Shown one piece after another: positions 42,282 to 51,169 of a DNA stretch of 64,000 bases. Origin of the DNA: Pseudomonas solani. GTDB lineage: Bacteria > Pseudomonadota > Gammaproteobacteria > Pseudomonadales > Pseudomonadaceae. The notes beneath the pieces are model-generated. The model did no database searches, was not told the DNA's origin, and saw only the letters and a list, made by a program, of their open reading frames with translations. The DNA lies in assembly GCF_026072635.1 (NCBI RefSeq), contig NZ_AP023081.1:5700501-5764500 (forward strand). Direction: 5' to 3'. The first letter of the stretch is position 1. Every line of letters starts with the position of its first letter. The translations under genes and the position numbers were made by a program.

Positions 42282-43412
42282 TCACCCCAACAACGACGCC
42301 ACCGTGCGCTCACCCAGGGCCGGGCCGATGCTCATGCCGAGGCCGGTGTGCATCAGCACGGCGGTGACGCCGGGGATGGCCTTGAGCACCGAGAACGGGC
42401 CGGGGCCACGGGCGCCGTAGACGCCCTGCCAGCGCTCGAGCACCTGCAGGCGGGTGCCGAGGGTGTGTTCGGCGAGGTCGAGCATCAGGTTGTCCACGGC
42501 TTCGGCGTTGAAGGGCGAGGCGTCGCGGCCGTAGTCGTGGGAGTCGCCGATGATCAGCTCGCCATAGGGCGTGGGGCTGACCAGCAGGTGGATGCCGTGC
42601 TGCTCCAGCTCGGGCGTGTGCTGCTCGATCTGGCCACGGATGGCCTCGGCTTCCGGCAGGTCGGAGAAGGCGCCGTAATGCACGCAGCTGAGGCCGGTGA
42701 GCACGGCGTGCTGCAGGCCGATGTCCACCGCCGGGCGTGCGCGAAGCATCTGCAGGCGGCAGACGCTGGGCTGCAGCGGGGCGATCTGCTCGGCCAGCAG
42801 GGTCAGGTAGTCGTGGCCGGAACAGACGATGATCTGCTCGGCGCGGCAGCTGCCGGCGCTGGTGTGCACGCGGTTCTGCTCGACGTCGCGCACCAGGGTG
42901 GAAAAATGGAAGGTCACGCCCAGCTCGTCGCGCAGGTAGTTCACCAGTGCTGGGATGGCTTCGCGGGAATACAGCTGTTGGTCGTCCAGGCCGTGCAGGG
43001 CCACGCGGTGGTGGCTGAACTGGCCCTGGTAGAGGTCGTGCAGGCGCTCGCCACGCAGCAGTTCGACACGGTAGCCGTGCTCGATGGCGCGGGTGGCGCA
43101 GAAGGCCTCCAGCAGTTCCTCTTCCGCTTCGGTGCGGGCGAACAGCAGGGAGCCGTTGCGGCGGATATGGAATCCGGCCACCTCAGCCAGCTCGGCCCAG
43201 ATCGTCCGCGCCTCACGGGCCAGGGCGAACATGGGGCCGGGGGCCTGGCCGGTGATCAGGGCCTGGCCGAAGTTGCGCACCGAGGCGCCCAGGGGCCGGT
43301 CGCTGCGTTCGAACACGCTGACCTTGAGGCCGCGCCGGGCGGCGGCATAGGCGTGGGACAGGCCGAGGATGCCGGCGCCGACGATGGCGATATCGGTGTC
43401 TTGGATGGGCAT
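42282..43412 (-). CDS. FAD-dependent oxidoreductase of phosphonate operons (TIGR03364-like)
   Basis: The 376-residue protein begins with a Rossmann FAD motif (DIAIVGAGILGLSHAYAAARRG) and has the D-amino-acid-oxidase fold, ending GLGMSIGPALGE. It is the last gene of the 2-aminoethylphosphonate operon here. Related enzymes in phosphonate clusters are reported to oxidise aminoethylphosphonate-type amines to phosphonoacetaldehyde. This would feed PhnX when no PhnW aminotransferase is present. The substrate is inference. Confidence 0.85.
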   Translation of the reverse strand: MPIQDTDIAIVGAGILGLSHAYAAARRGLKVSVFERSDRPLGASVRNFGQALITGQAPGPMFALAREARTIWAELAEVAGFHIRRNGSLLFARTEAEEELLEAFCATRAIEHGYRVELLRGERLHDLYQGQFSHHRVALHGLDDQQLYSREAIPALVNYLRDELGVTFHFSTLVRDVEQNRVHTSAGSCRAEQIIVCSGHDYLTLLAEQIAPLQPSVCRLQMLRARPAVDIGLQHAVLTGLSCVHYGAFSDLPEAEAIRGQIEQHTPELEQHGIHLLVSPTPYGELIIGDSHDYGRDASPFNAEAVDNLMLDLAEHTLGTRLQVLERWQGVYGARGPGPFSVLKAIPGVTAVLMHTGLGMSIGPALGERTVASLLG

Positions 43413-43509
43413 GGAGTTCTCCAGGAAAACAGTGCCGCCCCTGCCCTCCCCACAACCCTCTCCCCGCTGGGAGAAGGTGTGGAGCGGGTGGGAGCGGAGG
43501 TCGGGCTTG

Positions 43510-44529
43510 TTACTGCGGCAATTTCTCGGACTTACCGTCGTAACGCTTGCGCCACTCGGCCAGGATGCTGTCGCGGTTCTTCGACGCCCAGGCGAAGTCG
43601 TTCTTGATCAGGCGCTGCTCGTAGTCGGCAGGCAGTTCGGTCTGCGGCTTGGCGATGCCCGGCTGGGCGAGAACGGCGAAGTTCTCCTTGTACAGCTCCA
43701 TGGCGGCGGGGCTGGCGGAGAAGTCGGCGAGTTTCTTCGCGGCCTCAGCGTGTTGGGTGCCCTTGATCACGCCGGTGGCTTCGATTTCCCAGCCCAGGCC
43801 TTCCTTCGGCAGGACGATGTCCAGCGGCGCGCCCTGGCGCTTCAGCTGCACGGCCGGGTATTCGAAGGAGATGCCGATGGGGAACTCGCCAGCGGCGGCC
43901 AGCTTGCACGGCTTGGAGCCGGAATGGACGTACTGGCCGATGTTCTGGTGCAGGTCATCCATGTACTGCCAGCCCTGCTTCTCGCCGAAGGTCTGCAGCC
44001 AGGCGCTGACGTCGAGGAAGCCGGTGCCCGAGGACGCCGGGTTCGGCATCACGATCTTGCCCTTGTATTCCGGCTTGGTCAGGTCCTGCCAGCTCACCGG
44101 CTTTTCCAGGCCCAGCTTCTCGGCTTCGACGGTGTTGAAGCAGATGGTGGCGGCCCACACGTCCATGCCCACCCAGGCCGGCGGGTTGGCGGCGTCGCGG
44201 TAGTTGGCGCCGATGGCGTCCAGGTGCTTGGGTGCGTACTTCTCCAGCATGCCCTGCGCATCGAGGATGGCCAGGCTGGAAGCAGCCAGGCCCCACACGG
44301 CGTCGGCCTGGGGACGGTCTTTCTCGGCCAGCAGCTTGGCGGTGATGATGCCGGTGGAATCACGCACCCACTTGATCTCGATATCCGGGTTTTCCTTCTC
44401 GAACGCCTTCTTGTAGGCACTCAGCTGCTCGGCTTCCAGGGCGGTATAGACGGTCAGCTCGGTGGCGGCCTGGGCCTGCAGGGAGAACCCGGCGACGACG
44501 GCGGCAGCGAGGGCGAGACGCTTGAACAT
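43510..44529 (-). CDS. 2-aminoethylphosphonate ABC transporter, substrate-binding protein
   Basis: The 339-residue protein has a signal peptide (MFKRLALAAAVVAGFSLQAQA) and the iron/phosphonate type periplasmic-binding fold (ELTVYTALEAEQLSAYKKAF). Its length and position match the AepX/PhnS2-type binder of aminoethylphosphonate. It lies between phnX and the FAD oxidoreductase. CAAGGAG precedes the ATG. Confidence 0.88.
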   Translation of the reverse strand: MFKRLALAAAVVAGFSLQAQAATELTVYTALEAEQLSAYKKAFEKENPDIEIKWVRDSTGIITAKLLAEKDRPQADAVWGLAASSLAILDAQGMLEKYAPKHLDAIGANYRDAANPPAWVGMDVWAATICFNTVEAEKLGLEKPVSWQDLTKPEYKGKIVMPNPASSGTGFLDVSAWLQTFGEKQGWQYMDDLHQNIGQYVHSGSKPCKLAAAGEFPIGISFEYPAVQLKRQGAPLDIVLPKEGLGWEIEATGVIKGTQHAEAAKKLADFSASPAAMELYKENFAVLAQPGIAKPQTELPADYEQRLIKNDFAWASKNRDSILAEWRKRYDGKSEKLPQ

Positions 44530-44577
44530 GTGGAGCTCCTTGGTTGGTGTGCTGGGGTCAGGTTTGGCTTGCTGTGG

Positions 44578-45405
44578 TTATGCGTTGGCGGGGGTTTCGC
44601 CCTGCGCAAGGCGTGCGTTGATCAGGTCGATCACGCCCGGCAGATCGGCGATGGTGTCGATCAGGTAGTGCGGGCGGCTCGACGCGAACAGCGCGTCGAT
44701 GCGAGCGCGCTCCTCGGCCAGGCGCGCGGCCGGCAGGGCCTGGTAGGCGTCGAAATCCAGGCCGAGGAAGTTGCCGGAGAAGCGCAACGCCACGGTCCAC
44801 ATGCCGGCGCTGCGGCCTTCGAGGATGCCCGGCTCGGTGTCGTCCACCTTCACGCAGGCGGCGACGTCGTCCAGCCCCAGGGCGATGACGTTGGCCAGCG
44901 CCTGGGCCGGGCTCGGGCGGCCCTTGGGTACTTCATCGGTGGCGACCACGTGGTCCGGGCGGTAGCCGGCTTCGGCGGCCAGCTCCACCACCTTGTCCAT
45001 CACCACCTTGGGGTAGCCGGAGCAGGTGCCGATCTTCAGGCCCCTGGCGCGCAGGGCGGCGATGGCCTCCAGGGCGCCGGGGATCAGCGCCGAATGCTCA
45101 CCGACCTTGGCGATCTGCAGGGGCATGAAGCGCTCGTAGAGTGCGGTCACGTCCTCATCCGTCGGCAGGTGGCCGAAGCGGCGTTCGAAGCGTGCGGCGA
45201 TGGCCGGCACGTCGCACAGGGTGCGGATGTGGTCCCACTTGCCCATGCCCATCGGGCCGCGCGCCTCCTCGAGGCTGATCTCCACATAGAAGCTGGCGAA
45301 GGCCTCGACGAAGATCCGCGTCGGCGCGAAGGAGCCGAAGTCGACCACGGTGCCGGCCCAGTCGAGGATGGCGGCCTGCAGGTAGGTGGGGGTCTGGTAA
45401 TGCAT
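44578..45405 (-). CDS. phnX: PhnX, phosphonoacetaldehyde hydrolase (phosphonatase)
   Basis: The 275-residue HAD enzyme cleaves the C-P bond of phosphonoacetaldehyde to acetaldehyde and phosphate. The nucleophile is Asp15 in AILDWAGTVVDFG. The cap-domain Lys that forms the Schiff base is Lys56 in GPMGMGKWDH. The later motifs GTCSGYP and VKVDDTEPGI agree with the family. It is sited between the permease and binding-protein genes, so uptake and cleavage are cotranscribed. Confidence 0.95.
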   Translation of the reverse strand: MHYQTPTYLQAAILDWAGTVVDFGSFAPTRIFVEAFASFYVEISLEEARGPMGMGKWDHIRTLCDVPAIAARFERRFGHLPTDEDVTALYERFMPLQIAKVGEHSALIPGALEAIAALRARGLKIGTCSGYPKVVMDKVVELAAEAGYRPDHVVATDEVPKGRPSPAQALANVIALGLDDVAACVKVDDTEPGILEGRSAGMWTVALRFSGNFLGLDFDAYQALPAARLAEERARIDALFASSRPHYLIDTIADLPGVIDLINARLAQGETPANA

Positions 45406-45420
45406 GGTGTTCTCCGTGGA

Positions 45421-47148
45421 TCAGTGGCCGGGCGCGGTCTGGCGCCAGGCCTGGGAGCGGCGCAGCAAACCGCGCGAGGCCCCGGCCAGCAGCAGCGAGA
45501 CGGCGGCCGAGGTGAGCAGGATCAGGGTGGACATGGCAGCCGCGCCGCCGACGTTGCCGGCGTCGTCCATGTTCAGCACGGCGACGGCGGCGAGCACGCT
45601 GTCCGGGCTGTAGAGGAAGATCGCGGCGGACACGGTGGTCATGGCCGAAACGAACAGGTAGCGGACGATGTCCAGCAGCGCCGGCAGGCAGATGGGCAGC
45701 GTCACCTTCAGGTAGTGGCGGTACAGGGGCATCTTCAGCGACAGGGCGGCGGCTTCGAACTCGCCGTCCAGCTGACGCAGCGCGGTGGTGGCGGTCATCT
45801 GCGCGGTGGTGAGGAAGTGCGCGATGGAGCAGACCACCAGCAGCGCCATGCTGCCGTAGAGGCCGTGCAGGGGGTTGGCCGGCAGGTTGAAGAAGAAGAC
45901 GTAGCCCAGGCCGAGCACCAGCCCGGGCACCGCCATGGGCACGAAGCTGAGCATGCGCAGCAGCTGGTTGAGGCCGGCCTGGCCGCGGGTCTTCTCCATC
46001 AGGTAGGCGCCGGTGAAGATCAGCGCGCCGCCGAACAGCGCGGTGCAGCTGGCCATGGTCAGGCTGTTGCGATAGGCCAGCCAGCCGCCACCGGCGCTCT
46101 CTTCGAAGGCGTAGTGACGCAGGGACAGCGACAGGTTGTAGGGCCAGAACTTCACCAGCGACGAGTACACCGCCATGCCCAGCACCGCCAGCAGGGCGAG
46201 GCAGACCAGCAGCACCAGGGCCAGGAAGCAGGCGTCGCGCAGCCGCGAGGGTTTCGGGTGATAGACCTGGGCGCGACCGCTCATGGAGTCGCCCTGGCCG
46301 CGGCGCAGCCAGGCATCGACGCCGAAGCTGAGCAACGCCGGCAGCAGCAGGATCATGCCGATCAGCGCGCCCCGGCCGAATTGCTGCTGGCCGACCACGG
46401 CCTTGTAGGCCTCAAGCGCCAGCACCTGGTAGTCGCCGCCCACCACCACCGGCACGCCGAAGTCGGTGATGCACAGGGTGAACACCAGGCAGAAGGCGGC
46501 GAACACGCCCTGGCGGGTGGCCGGCCAGGTGATGCTGCGGAAGGCCTTCCAGGGCCCGGCGCCCATGCTGGAGGCAGCGTCGAACAGGCGTGCATCGGCC
46601 AGGGACAGCGCCGACAGCAGGATCATCAACGCATGGGGGAAGGTGTAGATGGCCTGGCCGAGGACGATGCCCCAGAAGCCGTAGATGTTGTCCGGCAACA
46701 AGCCGCGCAGCAGGCCCTGGTTGCCGAACAGGTAGATCAACGCGATGCCCGGCAGCATCGACGGCGCCAGCAGCGGCAGCAGGGAAATGCCCCGCCACAG
46801 GCCCTTGGCCGGAATCAGCGTGCGTTGCAGCGCATAGGCGAAGAGGTAAGCCAGCGGCACCACGATGGCGGCGACGCTGAGGGACACCTTGAGGCTGTTG
46901 CCCAGCAGCCAGTGGAAGTTGGCGCTGGCCAGCAGCTCACGCGCCGCCACCAGGCCACCGCCCTGCCCGGCTTCACCGCTGAAGCCGCGCCAGAAGATGG
47001 CCGCCAGGGGCAGCAGCACGGCAAAGGTCAGCAGCACCAGGAGCAGCAGCTTGCCGCCCACCACGAACAGGCGGTCACCCAGATCGCTGCGTGCGGCCCG
47101 CACTGGAGCGGTCTTGAGCGATGCCGGCATTTCCATCACCCGCGCCAT
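45421..47148 (-). CDS. 2-aminoethylphosphonate ABC transporter permease (double-length)
   Basis: The 575-residue protein has about 12 membrane helices in two permease halves, like PhnU2/AepW-type single-chain permeases. An EAA-like loop is present in each half (for example near DAASSMGAGPWKAFRSITWP). The start at 47148 (MARVMEMPASL) leaves one base after the ATPase stop, so it is coupled; the ATG at 47136 is an alternative. An earlier in-frame ATG at 47202 overlaps the ATPase. Confidence 0.88.
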   Translation of the reverse strand: MARVMEMPASLKTAPVRAARSDLGDRLFVVGGKLLLLVLLTFAVLLPLAAIFWRGFSGEAGQGGGLVAARELLASANFHWLLGNSLKVSLSVAAIVVPLAYLFAYALQRTLIPAKGLWRGISLLPLLAPSMLPGIALIYLFGNQGLLRGLLPDNIYGFWGIVLGQAIYTFPHALMILLSALSLADARLFDAASSMGAGPWKAFRSITWPATRQGVFAAFCLVFTLCITDFGVPVVVGGDYQVLALEAYKAVVGQQQFGRGALIGMILLLPALLSFGVDAWLRRGQGDSMSGRAQVYHPKPSRLRDACFLALVLLVCLALLAVLGMAVYSSLVKFWPYNLSLSLRHYAFEESAGGGWLAYRNSLTMASCTALFGGALIFTGAYLMEKTRGQAGLNQLLRMLSFVPMAVPGLVLGLGYVFFFNLPANPLHGLYGSMALLVVCSIAHFLTTAQMTATTALRQLDGEFEAAALSLKMPLYRHYLKVTLPICLPALLDIVRYLFVSAMTTVSAAIFLYSPDSVLAAVAVLNMDDAGNVGGAAAMSTLILLTSAAVSLLLAGASRGLLRRSQAWRQTAPGH

Positions 47149-47149
47149 C

Positions 47150-48199
47150 TCAGGCGAACACCTGCAGGCTGCGCGACGGCAAGGCCACCCAGATATCGGC
47201 ACCGCCCAGGCGCGGCAGCAGCGCCGGGTCCAGCTCCGCCAGCAGCGGATGGCCGGGCAGCTGTTCCAGCTCGAAGCTCAGGCGGCAGCGGTTGCCGAGG
47301 AAGGTGATTTCGCGCACCTGGGCGCGGAAGCGGTTGTCGTCGCCCTGTTGCGGGTCGATGGCGATGGCTTCGGGGCGGCAGAACAGGCGGCCCTGCTCGG
47401 CACCCCCTGCGGCTTCCGGCAGGCGCAGGCTCAGCTCGCCGACTCGCGCGTGGCCATCCTGGCGCCCCTGGAACGGCAGCCAGTTGCCCTGGCCGACGAA
47501 CTCGGCGACGAAGGGCGTGGCCGGGCTTTCGTAGATCTCCCGCGGGGTGCCGTATTGCTCGACGCGGCCCTGGTTGATCACCGCGATGCGGTCGGCCATG
47601 AGCATGGCCTCGTCCTGGTTGTGGGTGACCATCAGGGTGGTGATGCCCAGGCGCTTCTGCAGCTGGCGCAGCTCGGTGCACAGGTGCTCGCGAACGCGGG
47701 CGTCCAGGGCCGACATGGGCTCGTCCAGCAGCAACAACGACGGCGACGGCGCCAGGGCACGGGCCAGGGCCACGCGCTGCTGCTGGCCGCCGGACAGCTG
47801 GCCGGGGAATTTCTTCTCGCTGCCGGCAAGGCCCACCAGCTCCAGCATCTCGGCCACCCGCTGGCGGGCTTCGTCGCGGTTGGCACCGGCCAGGCCGTAG
47901 GCGATGTTCTGCTGCACGCTGAGGTTGGGGAACAGCGCGTAGGACTGGAAAAGAATGCCGTAGTCACGGGCCTGGGGCGGCAGGGTGGAAATGTCGCGCG
48001 GGCCGATGTGCAGGCTGCCGCTGTCCTGGCGCTCCAGCCCGGCGATGCAGCGCAGCAAGGTGGTCTTGCCGCAGCCGGAAGGTCCCAGCAGGCACACCAG
48101 CTCGCCCTCGGCGATATCCAGCGACACCCCATCCAGGGCGGTGAAGCTGCCGAAGCGCTTATGGATGTCGTGGACCTGGAGATGGGCGGCGTGATGCAT
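47150..48199 (-). CDS. 2-aminoethylphosphonate ABC transporter ATPase
   Basis: The 349-residue ATPase has Walker A GPSGCGKTT (near 37-45), signature LSGGQQQR (near 139) and Walker B LLLDEP (near 159), then a TOBE-like C-terminal domain. It is the first gene of the operon and is followed by the permease. The start at 48199 reads MHHAAHLQVHDIHKRF. A PhnF-like operator lies about 130 bp upstream. Confidence 0.9.
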   Translation of the reverse strand: MHHAAHLQVHDIHKRFGSFTALDGVSLDIAEGELVCLLGPSGCGKTTLLRCIAGLERQDSGSLHIGPRDISTLPPQARDYGILFQSYALFPNLSVQQNIAYGLAGANRDEARQRVAEMLELVGLAGSEKKFPGQLSGGQQQRVALARALAPSPSLLLLDEPMSALDARVREHLCTELRQLQKRLGITTLMVTHNQDEAMLMADRIAVINQGRVEQYGTPREIYESPATPFVAEFVGQGNWLPFQGRQDGHARVGELSLRLPEAAGGAEQGRLFCRPEAIAIDPQQGDDNRFRAQVREITFLGNRCRLSFELEQLPGHPLLAELDPALLPRLGGADIWVALPSRSLQVFA

Positions 48200-48330
48200 G
48201 ACATGACCTCGTAGAACGGTGGGCGTAACGCAGGTAGCGTGATACGACTCGACGAGGCAGATGCTAGGGAGGCAATGCGAAATCTATGTGGCGATAACCC
48301 CAAGCCCACCGATAGTGGCATTGGTGGATT

Positions 48331-48342
48331 TGGTATAGGCCA
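48331..48342. promoter_or_regulatory. PhnF/PhnR-type GntR operator candidate
   Basis: TGGTATAGGCCA differs at one position from TGGTATAGACCA, the operator I recall for the GntR regulator PhnF. It lies about 130 bp upstream of the aminoethylphosphonate operon start. No GntR gene is in the window, so the regulator would be elsewhere. A single 12-bp match is weak evidence. Confidence 0.4.
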
Positions 48343-48589
48343 GGTGAGAGAGCTGGAAGCCGAGAGCCTGAAGGTGGAAGGCGGCAGCGCTGGAGAGAGC
48401 GCCGTTTTGAGCAAGTCGCGCTGCGGCATGCGGCTATTTGCAACTGCCAAGATTTGCCGGCAGGAGCGAGCGGGTGAACACACGGCCCCCTGCGGTACCC
48501 CGCTCATCCTGTCGAGCCTTTGCTCGAACGTCTCCGATGGAGCCGATGACTCCATGCCCTGGGACGTGATGCCCCAGGTACAGATGCAG
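48343..48589. other. Non-coding remainder of the operon-protease gap
   Basis: An ORF of 120 codons at 48239-48601 crosses this stretch but has poor coding character and no ribosome-binding site. The region is AT-richer near 48250-48340, which fits the promoter of the transport operon. Nothing else is recognised. Confidence 0.5.
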
Positions 48590-48613
48590 CCGGCGCCCTG
48601 ATCCGGGCGCCGG
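48590..48613 (-). terminator. Hairpin after the first metzincin gene
   Basis: A 9-bp stem CCGGCGCCC/GGGCGCCGG (48590-48598 and 48605-48613) lies 10 bp beyond the stop of the minus-strand protease. No T-tract follows. Confidence 0.5.
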
Positions 48614-48623
48614 ACTGCCGGCG

Positions 48624-50456
48624 TCAGAGCCGGTTGAGGCTGACGTTGTCCAGGTACAGCGACTGGTCGGCACGGGTGCTGAGCACCATCAGCTCCATGC
48701 GCCGGTAGGTTCCGGCCGGCACCTGGAAGCTCTGCTGCAGCTTGCCCCAGGCGCCGCCCTGGGTGTTCACCACGCCCAGGGACAGCAACCGGCCGTTGCC
48801 GGCGGTGTCTTCCAGGTAGAGGTAGGCATAGGCCAGCGCGGCCACGCTGGCGGTGCGGCTCACCATCACGTCGGCGGCGAAGCGGTAGGACAGCCCCGGC
48901 TGCACCTTGCCGGCCAGGAGCAGGCTGGCGCCGGTGCCGTCGGCCTTGCGGGCATAGACCTCCAGGGACTTGCCGGTGGTTGCCAGGGCGGTCAGCCGGG
49001 TGCTGCCGTAGAAGCCCGCCCACTCGCCGATGGCGCTGTCGAAGTTCCAGCCAAAAGCGGCCGCGGTCGTCGGAGTGATGGGGTTGGTGGGGGTCACTTC
49101 GCTGAGTTCCACCTCATCCAGCAGCACGGCCAGGCGGTTGACGCTGACCAGGCCCAGGTAGGTGTTGCGGATGACGCTGGCCGGCGGCTGGTAGACGAAG
49201 GTCATGTCGATGGGGGTGAACTCGCTGCTGGTCACCGACTTGATCACACCGTTGGCCGTGCTGTAGCTGATGCCGGCGTTTTCTTCGTGAAGCATGCCCA
49301 GGTAGACGTTGCCGCGCAGGTTGGTGCCCTTGAGCATCACCTTGGCCTTGAGCCGATAGGTGGCGCCGACCTTCAGCGCGCCCACCGAGGTGGCCAGCAC
49401 GTCGTCGCGGCCGGCCGGCAGCTCGAACTGCAGGGCGTCGTCACGGCAGGTCTTGCCGACGTTGAGGGTGCTGAGCTTGGCCAGGTTGAGCAGGGCCTTC
49501 CAGCCGTCCAGGGTGCGGAATTCACCGTTGGCCACCAGGCCCTTGAGCGCCGGCTTGTCGCACCAGGCCGTGGTGCCCGGCGTGGTGGGTGTGGTCGGCG
49601 TGGTGGGGGTCGTGGGCGTCGAGGTCGGGTTGACCGTCTCGGGCACCTTGGTCGGGCGCAGGGCGGCGATCTGCGCGGCCATGTCGTTCAACGCGCGGGC
49701 GGCGTCGGCGAAGCTGGCACGGCCGCAGGCCTGGTTGGCGCAGGTGGTATCGACCACGGTAGGCGTGGAGAACAGCGGGGCCTGCACGGACGCGTTGAAC
49801 ACCTGGGGGTAGGCCATGATGGTGGAGAAGCGCCCCTGCACGCCGTAGCCACGACCCCATTCGTAGGTGCCCTGGTGGATGCCCCGGGCCAGGTAGGTGT
49901 AGTAGCCCTCGGTCTGGTCCTGCTCATAGGAATGGCGCAGGCCCATGTTGTGGCCGATCTCGTGGGCCATGGTGCTGAGGCTGCAGTCCACCCCGGTGAT
50001 GCCGTAGGCACTGGCCCAGGCACCGTTCTGGAAGGTGCCGCTGTTCTTCGGCCCGGAGAGCACGTAGCCGATGCCGCACACGCCATAGCCCTGCCCTACC
50101 TGGGTGCGGCTGATCAGCTGCACCACGTCGGCGCCATAGGTCTCGCGCAGCTGCTGCACGCGGCTGTCGGCGGCGAAGGCGGAAAGGTCCTTGTCGGAAA
50201 TGGTCGGGTAGCTGGCCCAGGTGAGCGGCTGGGCGTTGACCAGGCGCAGGCGCAGGTTGACGTTGCTTTTCTTGTAGGCGTTGTTGGCGAATTCGATGTA
50301 GCTGGCGATGCGGGCGTTCATGTCCCGCCCGTTTGGCAGCGCCTGGGCGTCCTTGGTGTAGAGCACCAGGATGTCGACGGTGCGCGGTTCGGTGGTGGCG
50401 GCTTGGGTGAAGGGGGCCAGCAGGAGCAGGGCCAGGCAGGCGAGCAGTTTCTTCAT
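48624..50456 (-). CDS. Secreted metzincin zinc metalloprotease with two C-terminal binding modules
   Basis: The 610-residue protein has a Sec signal (MKKLLACLALLLLAPFTQA) and a catalytic domain with HEIGHNMGLRHSYEQ. The zinc ligands are His165, His169 and His175 and the base is Glu166 (HExxHxxGxxH, reprolysin or M72-like). After a Thr-Pro linker near 290-305 come two beta-sandwich modules resembling CBM4/9 (about 310-455 and 465-610). The start at 50456 was preferred to 50462 because AGGA then matches the spacing in its paralogue. It follows a paralogous membrane-anchored protein gene. The linker is typical of secreted hydrolases. Confidence 0.85.
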   Translation of the reverse strand: MKKLLACLALLLLAPFTQAATTEPRTVDILVLYTKDAQALPNGRDMNARIASYIEFANNAYKKSNVNLRLRLVNAQPLTWASYPTISDKDLSAFAADSRVQQLRETYGADVVQLISRTQVGQGYGVCGIGYVLSGPKNSGTFQNGAWASAYGITGVDCSLSTMAHEIGHNMGLRHSYEQDQTEGYYTYLARGIHQGTYEWGRGYGVQGRFSTIMAYPQVFNASVQAPLFSTPTVVDTTCANQACGRASFADAARALNDMAAQIAALRPTKVPETVNPTSTPTTPTTPTTPTTPGTTAWCDKPALKGLVANGEFRTLDGWKALLNLAKLSTLNVGKTCRDDALQFELPAGRDDVLATSVGALKVGATYRLKAKVMLKGTNLRGNVYLGMLHEENAGISYSTANGVIKSVTSSEFTPIDMTFVYQPPASVIRNTYLGLVSVNRLAVLLDEVELSEVTPTNPITPTTAAAFGWNFDSAIGEWAGFYGSTRLTALATTGKSLEVYARKADGTGASLLLAGKVQPGLSYRFAADVMVSRTASVAALAYAYLYLEDTAGNGRLLSLGVVNTQGGAWGKLQQSFQVPAGTYRRMELMVLSTRADQSLYLDNVSLNRL

Positions 50457-50476
50457 GGTCATCGTTCCTGTAGCGC

Positions 50477-51169
50477 TCAGCCGCGGGTCGGCGGCGGGAG
50501 GGGCTGCAACGGCGTGGAATCGGGGGTCACGAGGGCGTCCGGGGTGGCACGCATCAGCAACTGGTTCTGGTCGGTCACCAGGGTGCTGCCGGTGGCGTTG
50601 TCCACCACCATGGACAGGGTCTGATCGCGGGTGGCGAGGGTGATGTGGGTCTCCAGCTGGCCCTTCACCACGGTGAGGGTGTCTTCAGGCTGGCCACCCT
50701 CCACCGCGCCGCTCCAGACGGCAGCGCCGCCGGTGTTGTGGGTCTCGTCCAGCGTTGCACGCAGCGGTGCCTGGCGGCCGGGCACACCCAGCTGCAGGGT
50801 CTTGCCGACGGCCAGTTCGCCCAGGGAGGTGGTCGCCACCTGGGTGCGGTAAAGGGTCATCTCCTGCTGCTGCTCGGGCACCAGGGAGTGGCTGTCCCAG
50901 AGTTCGACCAGGGTGTCGGCGGGGGCGTCCACCACCGGCACCGAGGCGACGTGGGGTGCCGGCACCACGTTCACGGCGGCTGGCATCGGGCTGGCCGCCA
51001 CCGTAGCGCCCGCCATGGCCGGGGCGACGGGCAACGGAGCTGCCGGAGGTGTCGGTGATGGGGTGTGCTGGGTAGCGGCCGGGACCGCTGGGGTATCGCG
51101 CAGGAGGACGGCGAAGGTGACACCTGATGTGACCAGGGCAACCGCCAGGTAGAGGAGCGTACGGGGCAT
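50477..51169 (-). CDS. Membrane-anchored protein paired with the metzincin, possible propeptide or inhibitor
   Basis: The 230-residue protein begins with one N-terminal anchor (MPRTLLYLAVALVTSGVTF), then a Pro/Ala-rich linker of about 70 residues and a 130-residue beta-rich domain (LQLGVPGRQAPLRATLDETH, then TLTVVKGQLETHITLATRDQ). GGAAGGTGG precedes the ATG at 51169. The domain resembles the propeptide segment that precedes many M72 and M12-type catalytic domains, here as a separate gene 20 bp before the protease. This role is inference. Confidence 0.75.
   Translation of the reverse strand: MPRTLLYLAVALVTSGVTFAVLLRDTPAVPAATQHTPSPTPPAAPLPVAPAMAGATVAASPMPAAVNVVPAPHVASVPVVDAPADTLVELWDSHSLVPEQQQEMTLYRTQVATTSLGELAVGKTLQLGVPGRQAPLRATLDETHNTGGAAVWSGAVEGGQPEDTLTVVKGQLETHITLATRDQTLSMVVDNATGSTLVTDQNQLLMRATPDALVTPDSTPLQPLPPPTRG

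Noticed and set aside
43369..47307. 1312-codon open frame on the + strand
   Set aside because: It is antisense to the aminoethylphosphonate operon, whose genes are clearly recognised. The predicted protein is Gly/Ala/Gln/His-rich without a fold, a common artefact of high-GC DNA.
48239..48601. 120-codon frame between the phosphonate operon and protease genes
   Set aside because: There is no ribosome-binding site, codon use is poor, and it covers the likely promoter and operator.
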